From positions 1-49,492 of the forward strand of contig JAGCVX010000036.1 of assembly GCA_017962145.1 (NCBI GenBank): a stretch of 49,492 nucleotides of DNA, in the 5' to 3' direction. Source of the DNA: Clostridiales bacterium. GTDB taxonomy: Bacteria > Bacillota > Clostridia > Saccharofermentanales > Saccharofermentanaceae. The notes below the pieces were generated by a model, which was not told the origin of the DNA, ran no database searches, and saw nothing but the letters and a program-made list of their open reading frames with translations. Both the position numbers and the translations under genes were made by a program. Positions 40,598 through 47,348 of the stretch are shown one piece after another; the first letter of the stretch is position 1; each line of letters opens with the position of its first letter.

Positions 40598-41371
40598 ATG
40601 ATTTCGTCAGAGATTATCCTGGCTGGCGTTGCCATGCAAAACTGCGCCATCTATACATTTCAACACCAACTGAATAACTTGCCGTTTGTTGGCATAGGCA
40701 TACATTACTTTCATGGTAAACAGAGACAGGTAATCCGCATCAGCGCAAAAGTTAGTGGAAAAAAGATATATAAAGAATTCGCACTAACTTCCCCCAAAGC
40801 CAAAGACCTGATGCCCCTGCACGAAAAACGCGCTTTGTTCACACGCTCCCTTATCCAACTCCAGGCCGACGCCGACTCCCTGCGCCGAAGCCTCCGCCAG
40901 AGCACAGAAGCCCCACCGCACATGCTCGTCCGAACAACAAACTTCACATACGAAGATTTCCAGAATCTCCAGGAACTCGCAGACAAGAATATCAAGAACG
41001 GCTATAAATTCGGTCGCCATGTGTTCCGCTCCAAATCCGAGCTGACCATTGCCGAGCTCCTTCACTCCCTTGGACTCGAATACAAATACGAGCCCATTGT
41101 CACGCTGGGTGGCACCACCTGGCATCCTGACTTTGCTGTCTATTGCCCTGAAACCGGTCGCTTTTTCTACATCGAGCACCTCGGTCTCATGGATAACACT
41201 CGCTACAAATCGGACAACATCGAGAAGATGGCCCGCTATGAGGAAGCCGGCTGGCGACAGGGAATAGACATCATATACACCATGGAATTTGGGCAGGGTA
41301 TGCTCGACACTGACGCTGTCCTTGGCCAGATCATCGGCGCAGTCATCGCCCAGTCGCGTAAGAACACCTGA
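40598..41371 (+). CDS. PD-(D/E)XK nuclease-like protein, 257 aa
   Basis: The N-terminal 100 residues form a basic, partly helical domain. The C-terminal half matches the PD-(D/E)XK nuclease core of helicase-associated type: RSKSE148 on the first helix, HPD178F on the central strand, then FFYIE193HLGLMD. Such a domain would bind and cut DNA, but stand-alone members have no established role. The middle uses unusually many C/A-rich codons compared with its first 60 codons, a change in composition inside the gene. A strong AAGGAGG precedes the ATG. It lies directly downstream of the hairpin array at 40273. Confidence 0.7.
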   Translation: MISSEIILAGVAMQNCAIYTFQHQLNNLPFVGIGIHYFHGKQRQVIRISAKVSGKKIYKEFALTSPKAKDLMPLHEKRALFTRSLIQLQADADSLRRSLRQSTEAPPHMLVRTTNFTYEDFQNLQELADKNIKNGYKFGRHVFRSKSELTIAELLHSLGLEYKYEPIVTLGGTTWHPDFAVYCPETGRFFYIEHLGLMDNTRYKSDNIEKMARYEEAGWRQGIDIIYTMEFGQGMLDTDAVLGQIIGAVIAQSRKNT

Positions 41372-41414
41372 CCGCGCCAGAGCCCACGAGTCCGCGGCTC
41401 TCGAGCCCCCGCAC

Positions 41415-42203
41415 CTAAGCCCTCAAATCTTTCTTTGTATACTTCACATATGCCACGACGACACCTACCACTGCAAGCGCCATACCGACTGCAAGGTACT
41501 TCACCTCAAGGCCGCCGTTGTTAAGGATCTGCGCGCCGTCCGTATATCCGAACGCCGTCACGTATTTAAGCGCCACCGCATCCTTCGAAATATTCGAGAT
41601 GATGTTGAGCATATACATGCCGCACGCAAGCCCGATGCCGATCCCGATTCCGGCCTTCGTGATAAATGCCGAGATGCCAAAGCACAGCCCCGCGATCTCG
41701 ATCTGCATCAGATAGTACGAAAGATTCATGAGAAGAAGATCCTTCATCGGCACCGACTCGCCGATCGCCGCGATCGACCCAAGCGCTATCAAAAGCACGA
41801 TCACATTGAGGATCGTGATCTGAGAAAGCACCGCCAGAAGCTTCTCCGTCACGACACGTCCACGCGTCAGCGGATGCGTCATCAAAAACTCCGCTGTCCT
41901 GTTTTTCTCCTCATTCATCAGCGCGCAGATGCTCGTGATCGCCGCGTAAAATGCACCGCCGATTCCGATGATCGATCCGCACTCGACTGCGTAGAACCCG
42001 ATGAGCGTTCCGAAGTTGAGCTGGTCCATGCCGAACGCCGCCGTAAAGTTGCCCATCGAACTGAAGATCTTGTTGACCTGATCCATCTCATTCTTCATGT
42101 CCGGAAACATAAACACACACATCGCTATCAGCGCGCCGATCGACAGGCTCCAGATGAGAAGAGGCACACGATTGATTTTGATTTCATTTTGCAGGATTCT
42201 CAT
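41415..42203 (-). CDS. ABC-2 type transporter permease
   Basis: A 262-aa protein with six membrane helices: an N-terminal pair (LLIWSLSIGALIAMCVFMF), then four more after a conserved EEKNRTAEFLMTHPLTRGRVVTEKL cytoplasmic loop typical of ABC-2 permeases. It is the membrane partner of the ATPase encoded upstream, whose stop it overlaps by 4 bp. Its substrate is unknown; TetR-controlled pairs of this kind often export drugs or lipids. Confidence 0.9.
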   Translation of the reverse strand: MRILQNEIKINRVPLLIWSLSIGALIAMCVFMFPDMKNEMDQVNKIFSSMGNFTAAFGMDQLNFGTLIGFYAVECGSIIGIGGAFYAAITSICALMNEEKNRTAEFLMTHPLTRGRVVTEKLLAVLSQITILNVIVLLIALGSIAAIGESVPMKDLLLMNLSYYLMQIEIAGLCFGISAFITKAGIGIGIGLACGMYMLNIISNISKDAVALKYVTAFGYTDGAQILNNGGLEVKYLAVGMALAVVGVVVAYVKYTKKDLRA

Positions 42204-43120
42204 TTTGCCTCGCCTCCTTCCTTGTTTTCCGCGCGAAATGCACTGTCTGCGCCCTCATAAAACTTCATGAAAATATCCTCCAGTGACGGCTCCGTAATAT
42301 GGATATCGTCCACGCCCGAAGCCTGTGCGCCCAGCGCTGCCAGAAGATTTGCCGCGTCACCCTGATACAGGAACGTCACTCGGTCGCCATGTCTTTCGAC
42401 ATCGGAAGCACCCGCGATCACTGACGCATCGATCGTACCCTTGATCGTGACCTGCTTTGCGCCCGCGGCCTCGAGATTTTTCACCTCGTCATGCATCAGG
42501 ATCCGTCCGTCTCGGATAAATGCCGCGGTCCTGCAGTGATTCTGCACTTCCGACAGCACATGCGACGACAAAAACACTGTCGCCCCGCGCGCATTTTCCT
42601 CCTTCAGGATATCGAAGAATTCCCTCTGCACCAGCGGATCCAGACCACTCGTCGGCTCATCCAGGATCAGAAGGCGAGGACTGTGCTGCAGCGCTGTCAC
42701 GATGCCGACTTTCTTTCTGTTACCAAGAGAAAGATCGTCTACTTTCTTGTTTACTTCCACGCCCAGACGCTCGCACAAAACCTTCGCCCGATCCTCGCAC
42801 GAAGCCTTTCTAAGATTCGCCGAATAGCGTATCACTTCGGACACCTTCATGCCGGGATAGAAGTTGATCTCCGACGGCAGATACCCCGTCTCCCGAAGGA
42901 TCGAAGTCTGCGCGTCCCGGATATCGTACCCGAGCACCTTCGCTTCGCCCGACGTCGGCCGGATCAGCCCCAGAAGCGTACGGATCGTTGTTGATTTTCC
43001 CGCGCCGTTCGGCCCGATAAATCCGAAGATATCGCCTTCTTTGACCACCAGATCCAGCTCCGTGATACCACGGCTCTTTCCATAATTCTTTGTCAGTTTC
43101 TTTATCTCAATCGCATTCAT
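42200..43120 (-). CDS. ABC transporter ATP-binding protein
   Basis: A 306-aa ATPase. Walker A is GPNGAGKST (36-44), the signature is LSLGN (130-134, for LSGGQ, so one Gly is changed to Leu and Gln to Asn), and Walker B is LILDE (151-155) with PTSGLDP. A C-terminal extension of about 90 residues is typical of ABC-2 exporters. The gene overlaps both neighbours by 4 bp (ATGA-type): the TetR gene upstream and the permease downstream. It therefore belongs to a tight three-gene operon. Confidence 0.93.
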   Translation of the reverse strand: MNAIEIKKLTKNYGKSRGITELDLVVKEGDIFGFIGPNGAGKSTTIRTLLGLIRPTSGEAKVLGYDIRDAQTSILRETGYLPSEINFYPGMKVSEVIRYSANLRKASCEDRAKVLCERLGVEVNKKVDDLSLGNRKKVGIVTALQHSPRLLILDEPTSGLDPLVQREFFDILKEENARGATVFLSSHVLSEVQNHCRTAAFIRDGRILMHDEVKNLEAAGAKQVTIKGTIDASVIAGASDVERHGDRVTFLYQGDAANLLAALGAQASGVDDIHITEPSLEDIFMKFYEGADSAFRAENKEGGEAK

Positions 43121-43731
43121 TCTGATTTCCTCGCATACATTTCTCTCCAGAAATCGATCATTTCCTTGTACTCACGGATGAACTTGTCGATGTCGATCTC
43201 GCCCGACCGCGAGATCTGCCACAGGTACCCCTCCGATGCCAGGTACATGTCCCGGTACATCATCTTTAAGTCGACGCCTTCTTTAAATGCACCAGGGTCG
43301 AGCGGGGGGAGCGCCTTGTTGGTGTCAAGCTGTGTATATGGCTTCACGATTTTCCGAACGTCGTCCCTTATCTCCGGATCGTCCTCGTAATACGCCATCA
43401 GCGAAAAGTTCGTGATATCCGGATAGCTCCGCATGATCCCGACTTTCGCGCACAGTCCGAGATACATCATGTCAAAGATGTCGCCGGCCTCGTAGCATTT
43501 CGACTCCAGAAGCGCTGCCGACGTAATCTCCTCGACTTTCTTCCACAGGAAAAGATACAGATCCTTCTTGTTGCGGAAATAAAAGAACAGAAGCGACTTA
43601 CTGATTCCTGCCTCATCCGCGATCTCCTGCACAGGACTTTTGCGGTATGTGTTTTTCGAAAACACCCGAAACCCTGCGTTAATGATCCGTTCCTGTTTCT
43701 CTTTCGGAAGTGCGTAAAACTTCTCGTTCAT
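43117..43731 (-). CDS. TetR family transcriptional regulator
   Basis: A 204-aa repressor starting at ATG 43731, set by AAGGAGAGG. The N-terminal HTH is in KQERIINAGFRVFSKNTYRKSPVQEIADEAGISKSLLFFYFRNKKDLY, the standard TetR pattern. The C-terminal ligand-binding half is helical. It is the first gene of the tetR-ABC ATPase-permease operon and probably represses it through the palindrome at 43796-43812. The frame continues to 43836, but that part would run over the operator and has no ribosome site. Confidence 0.92.
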   Translation of the reverse strand: MNEKFYALPKEKQERIINAGFRVFSKNTYRKSPVQEIADEAGISKSLLFFYFRNKKDLYLFLWKKVEEITSAALLESKCYEAGDIFDMMYLGLCAKVGIMRSYPDITNFSLMAYYEDDPEIRDDVRKIVKPYTQLDTNKALPPLDPGAFKEGVDLKMMYRDMYLASEGYLWQISRSGEIDIDKFIREYKEMIDFWREMYARKSE

Positions 43732-43795
43732 AGGCCTCTCCTTGCCGCGCCGCCAAGCGCTCATCCGCTCACGCCGCGCGTGTTTGATTCTTTCG

Positions 43796-43843
43796 TTGAC
43801 CAGACTGGTTAATACCAATTTACCGCCATTGACCAAATTTGAG
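43796..43843 (-). promoter_or_regulatory. promoter with palindromic TetR operator
   Basis: TTGACCAGACTGGTTAA (43796-43812) is a near-perfect palindrome (7 of 8 pairs around one base). On the minus strand a candidate -35 TTGGTC and -10 TATTAA, 16 bp apart, lie just before it, so the operator covers the start of transcription of tetR. Confidence 0.7.
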
Positions 43844-43946
43844 AAGAGGGTCCGAAAAACTTTTCATTCTTTAAACTTCACTTAAGGTTCGTCCTACATA
43901 ATAAAGCCATACAAGCAATACTTACTTCATTTCATACCCCCCTGCT

Positions 43947-43972
43947 AAAGCCCGGCTCGTTCCGGGTTTTTT
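43947..43972 (+). terminator. orphan Rho-independent terminator (possible small RNA end)
   Basis: CCCGG (43951-43955), loop CTCGTT, CCGGG (43962-43966), then six Ts, with an AAAG tract that lengthens the stem. It points along the plus strand, yet no plus-strand gene ends before it: the TetR operon runs the other way. The transcript it ends must start in 43850-43940, or the element is an attenuator for the gene at 44076. With the TetR operator this explains much of the 344-bp gap 43732-44075. Confidence 0.7.
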
Positions 43973-44075
43973 ACTGTTTCAGATTCACTGACCCGGTTGT
44001 TAAACTACGAGGCTATCCCGTACCTTCCCAGATGACGTATAATGAAATCAAGTTTTGATCCTTGGAGGTCTTTTC

Positions 44076-45665
44076 ATGAGAAAGATTGGCTTAGTCGGCG
44101 GCACCGGCCCCGAATCCACCGTGATGTACTACAAAAAGTTAAATGAGGAGATCGATCGTCTGACTGATTCGCAGGCGATGCCCGATATCTCGATCGAAAG
44201 CGTGGACTTTCGCCGCGCGTGGGACTACGTCACGAAAGATGAAAAAGGAAAACTTGCCGATTATCTTCTCGAAAAGATCCGTCACCTCTACCGCTCCGGT
44301 GCGCAGGTCGTAGCGCTTACCGCCGTCACTATGCACATGGTCTACGACGATCTTGCTGCCCGTTCGCCGATCGAACTGATCAGCATTCCCAAGGCGGTGA
44401 GTGAAGAGGTCGCATCCCGCGGCATCAAGTGCATCGGCCTTCTCGGTACGGCCTTCACCATGGAGCAGGACTTCATGAAGAAAGACCTTGAAGCCGCAGG
44501 CATCTCTGTCATCGTTCCCGATGAAACCGACCGCGCTCTTGTTGCTAAGCGCATCCTTGAAGAACTCGAGCGCGGCATCGTAAAAGAAGAGACCCTCGCC
44601 GAGCTTCAGTCGATCATCAAAAAGATGAAAGACCAGCACGGCATCGAAGGCGTCATCCTCGGCTGTACCGAGCTTCCTCTGATCTTAAACGAGAAGAACT
44701 GCCCGGTTCCGTGTTTTGACGCAGTCGAGATCCATCTGAAAAAACTTGTCGCTCTCGCACTTGAAGAAGATTCCGCATCCGCCCCTGCAGCCAACGCAGT
44801 CTCCACCGACCCCGAGGCCCTTGCGCCCTGTGGCTCACAGGATATCGACACCGGCCGTCTACTGCTTAGAAAATTCCGTTACGACGATGCTGATTCGATG
44901 CTCAAAAACTGGGTCTCCGACGAAGCGGTCCAGGACATGTACGCCGAGCCGACTTATAAGACTCATGAAGAACTTAAGCCGCTTCTCGACAAATACATCG
45001 GCGGCTACGATAGCCCGTATTACTACCGCTGGGCCGTAATCGAGAAATCCTCCTCCGAATGCATCGGTCAGGTGGCTTTCTTCCTCGTTGACCAGAAGAA
45101 TCACTACGGTGAGATCGAGTACTGCATCGGCCGCGCTTACCAGGGCAAAGGTTATGCCACTGAGGCAACGAAGGCCCTGATCCGCTATGGTTTTGAGACC
45201 ATTCACTTTCATAAGATCCAGATCTGCGTGCGCCCCTCGAACCAGCCGTCCAAGAAGGTCATCGACAAGTGCGGCTTTATCTTAAACGGCGTTCTCCCGG
45301 ACTATTTCTATCGCCACGGATCCTACGAAGACCGCATGTATTTCTCGCTCTTTGAAAAGGATCTGCCGGAGGATTTCTACGCTGCCGACGACGATCCCGC
45401 TATCGCCCGTGTCCGCAAGATGGAACAGCTCTTTGACCAGGCCCGTGACAAGATCGCCAGGGCAGAAAAGAGTAAAGAAGAATTCCTGGCCTTCCAGCCT
45501 CAGATCGAAAAACTCGCCTCTTACTACGAGAGTTCCGACTGGAAAGAAGACTTCGCCCGCGACGAAGAAGGCGGATTCCCGAAGACTTTAAAGCGCGGCG
45601 TCCTCTCTGAAGACGGCATCTACAATCTCCTCGAAAGAAACACAGAACTTCTATCCGGCGACTGA
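44076..45665 (+). CDS. fusion: Asp/Glu racemase-like + GNAT acetyltransferase + DUF4298
   Basis: A 529-aa protein starting at ATG 44076 behind GGAGG. Residues 1-232 are an aspartate/glutamate racemase-like domain (GLVGGTGPEST at 6-15, GCTELPL with Cys197). The first catalytic Cys region, normally (C)TNTMH, reads LTAVTMH (81-87), so that Cys is missing and two-base racemisation is doubtful. Residues 255-430 form a RimJ/RimL-like GNAT (CoA loop YQGKGYA at 355-361). Residues 445-527 form a DUF4298 domain (MEQLFDQARDKI..., GVLSEDGIYNLLERNTELL). A TATAAT lies at 44038-44043. The linker (231-252) is Ala/Pro-rich. The substrate is unknown; a three-step fusion on one amino-acid-like compound is possible. 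Confidence 0.9.
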   Translation: MRKIGLVGGTGPESTVMYYKKLNEEIDRLTDSQAMPDISIESVDFRRAWDYVTKDEKGKLADYLLEKIRHLYRSGAQVVALTAVTMHMVYDDLAARSPIELISIPKAVSEEVASRGIKCIGLLGTAFTMEQDFMKKDLEAAGISVIVPDETDRALVAKRILEELERGIVKEETLAELQSIIKKMKDQHGIEGVILGCTELPLILNEKNCPVPCFDAVEIHLKKLVALALEEDSASAPAANAVSTDPEALAPCGSQDIDTGRLLLRKFRYDDADSMLKNWVSDEAVQDMYAEPTYKTHEELKPLLDKYIGGYDSPYYYRWAVIEKSSSECIGQVAFFLVDQKNHYGEIEYCIGRAYQGKGYATEATKALIRYGFETIHFHKIQICVRPSNQPSKKVIDKCGFILNGVLPDYFYRHGSYEDRMYFSLFEKDLPEDFYAADDDPAIARVRKMEQLFDQARDKIARAEKSKEEFLAFQPQIEKLASYYESSDWKEDFARDEEGGFPKTLKRGVLSEDGIYNLLERNTELLSGD

Positions 45666-45666
45666 T

Positions 45667-45839
45667 GTTCTGTGAAAGGCTCTGCAACAGCCTTGTTTAG
45701 AGAACGAATTGCAGAACAAAGCCAAATATTCTGTGAAGCGTTCTGCAACAGCTTCATTTGTAGAACAGATGGCAGAACAAACGCGCTTGTTCTGCAAAAC
45801 GTTCTCTAGATTTATTTGTCGCAGAACGAATTGCAGAAC
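45667..45839 (+). repeat. three-unit array of paired inverted boxes (GTTCTGC/GCAGAAC)
   Basis: It uses the same grammar as the array at 40273 with other box sequences. Forward boxes: 45667 GTTCTGT, 45679 GCTCTGC; 45728 ATTCTGT, 45740 GTTCTGC; 45789 GTTCTGC, 45801 GTTCTCT. Reverse boxes: 45699 AGAGAAC, 45711 GCAGAAC; 45760 GTAGAAC, 45772 GCAGAAC; 45821 GCAGAAC, 45833 GCAGAAC. Boxes within a pair are 12 bp apart, forward to reverse is 20 bp in every unit, and the unit period is 61 bp. Several pairs are complementary only with G-U wobble, hinting at RNA. It starts right after the stop of the racemase fusion gene. Confidence 0.93.
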
Positions 45840-45866
45840 ACTTCGCATGTTACCTTCCAAAAACAG

Positions 45867-45921
45867 TAGTTAACCTAAACTAGAAACAAGGTTGACAACC
45901 TAGCCCGCAATATGTTACATT
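45867..45921 (+). promoter_or_regulatory. BirA operator and promoter for bioY
   Basis: TAGTTAACC (45867-45875), 14 bp, GGTTGACAA (45890-45898) matches the BirA operator pattern TTGTnAACC-N14-GGTTnACAA. The right arm contains the -35 TTGACA (45892-45897), and TACATT (45916-45921) is a plausible -10 at 18 bp. Biotinyl-AMP-bound BirA would block transcription when biotin is plentiful. Confidence 0.88.
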
Positions 45922-45948
45922 CGGTGCATCTCAAAAGAGGTGAACCAG

Positions 45949-46599
45949 ATGAACCACGCCCAAAACACAAACACAAACGAACCCGCCCCACTCGCGCAAA
46001 CCCCAACCCAGCCCGCGCAGCCCCAGCCCGCGCAGCCCCAAACCGCGCGCAAAACCCACACCACACTCGACCTGGCCTACATCGCCATCGCCGCCGCCAT
46101 CATCGCCATCTGCTCCTGGATCAGCATCCCCATGGCCGTCCCGTTCACACTGCAGACATTCGCCGTGTTCGCGATCCTGCTCATCCTCGGCGGCCGCCGC
46201 GGCACACTGGCCGTTCTGACCTACATCCTCCTCGGCGCCATCGGCCTCCCGGTCTTTTCCGGCTTTAACAGCGGCATTGGCGTACTTCTCGGAAATACCG
46301 GCGGCTACATCCTCGGCTTCATACTCATGGGCGTGATCCATATCATCATCACGCACTTCCTCGGCGACAGATTCCTGCCCCAGATCCTCTCGATGACCCT
46401 CGGCCTTCTGGTCTGCTACACATTCGGCACCGCATGGTTCATGTTCCTGTATCTTCGCCGCACCGGCACCGTCGCCCTCGCGACCGTCCTGTCGTGGTGC
46501 GTCATCCCGTTCATCCTCCCGGACATCCTCAAGATGGCCCTCGCCTTCGTGGTCGCCCGCCGCGTCAAGCCGCTCATCAAAGACCGCCCGCGCACCTGA
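45949..46599 (+). CDS. bioY: biotin transporter BioY (ECF S component)
   Basis: A 216-aa protein starting at ATG 45949 with AGAGGTG upstream. A Pro/Gln/Ala/Thr-rich cytoplasmic tail (about 1-35) is unusual for BioY, which normally starts near the first helix. The core has the BioY pattern: AIAAAIIAICSWISIPMAVPFTLQTFAVFAILLILGGRRGTLAVLTYILLGAIGLPVFSG, then GNTGGYILGFILMG. It binds biotin and works with a shared EcfA/T module not present here. The operator upstream fits biotin control. The tail and 3' end are very GC-rich compared with the neighbours. Confidence 0.93.
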   Translation: MNHAQNTNTNEPAPLAQTPTQPAQPQPAQPQTARKTHTTLDLAYIAIAAAIIAICSWISIPMAVPFTLQTFAVFAILLILGGRRGTLAVLTYILLGAIGLPVFSGFNSGIGVLLGNTGGYILGFILMGVIHIIITHFLGDRFLPQILSMTLGLLVCYTFGTAWFMFLYLRRTGTVALATVLSWCVIPFILPDILKMALAFVVARRVKPLIKDRPRT

Positions 46600-46621
46600 C
46601 CATCTTATACTCCCTATATAA

Positions 46622-46650
46622 TTCAAAAATCCTTGTTTTTCGTTTATAAT
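46622..46650 (+). promoter_or_regulatory. candidate promoter for the FMN reductase gene
   Basis: TTCAAA (46622-46627), 17 bp, TATAAT (46645-46650), in the gap between bioY and the next gene. Confidence 0.55.
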
Positions 46651-46706
46651 GTACTCTGAAGTAAAATGAGTGGCCGCGTGCCCCTCGCGAAAACTAGGAG
46701 AACACC

Positions 46707-47324
46707 ATGAAAGTACTTTTGATCAACGGAAGTCCCCGCGCCAACGGCAATACTTCCATCGCGCTTTCCGAGATGACGAAGATCTTCGATCAGGAAGGCG
46801 TCGCGTACGAGATCGCAAACATCGGCAATCAGGACATTCGCGGCTGCGTCGCCTGTGGCAGCTGCGGCAAGACCGGAAAGTGTGTTTTCGATGACGTGGT
46901 AAATGCACTGGCCCAAAAACTTGAGGAGGCGGATGGTCTGGTCCTTGCTTCCCCGGTGTATTATGCATCGGCAAATGCCACGCTGATCGCGTGTCTCGAC
47001 AGACTTTTCTTCAGTTCCCATTTTGACAAGTCCATGAAGGTCGGCGCGAGCGTCGTCATCGCAAGACGCGGCGGCACATCCACGACCTACGATGAACTGA
47101 ATAAGTATTTCGGAATCAGCGGTATGCCGATCGCATCAAGCCAGTACTGGAACAGCGTGCACGGCAACTCGAAAGGGGAGGCCGAGCAGGATAAAGAAGG
47201 CCTGCAGACCATGCGTACCCTCGCCCGAAATATGGTATTTCTCATGCGCGGCATAGCGCTTGCAAAAGAAAAATACGGCATCCCGGAAAAAGAACCCTGG
47301 CAGCCGACACATTTTATCCGATGA
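46707..47324 (+). CDS. NADPH-dependent FMN reductase / iron-sulfur flavoprotein-like oxidoreductase
   Basis: A 205-aa protein. The FMN phosphate loop is GSPRANGNTS (8-17), followed by the flavodoxin-fold strand ADGLVLASPVYYASANA. GCVACGSCGKTGKC (about 46-59) holds four closely spaced cysteines (CxxCxxC...C), as in iron-sulfur flavoproteins, so an Fe-S cluster is possible. TAGGAGAAC precedes the ATG. The next gene starts 24 bp downstream. Likely role: electron transfer or quinone/aryl reduction. Confidence 0.9.
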   Translation: MKVLLINGSPRANGNTSIALSEMTKIFDQEGVAYEIANIGNQDIRGCVACGSCGKTGKCVFDDVVNALAQKLEEADGLVLASPVYYASANATLIACLDRLFFSSHFDKSMKVGASVVIARRGGTSTTYDELNKYFGISGMPIASSQYWNSVHGNSKGEAEQDKEGLQTMRTLARNMVFLMRGIALAKEKYGIPEKEPWQPTHFIR

Positions 47325-47348
47325 TCCAAGAAAGATGAGGTAAGAAAC

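Noticed and set aside
41379..41401. terminator between the nuclease-like gene and the ABC permease
   Set aside because: AGAGCC/GGCTCT forms a hairpin, but no T run follows on either strand.
41289..42260. 323-aa plus-strand frame over the ABC permease
   Set aside because: It is antisense to a clear membrane permease; the translation is Arg/His-rich and unlike any family.
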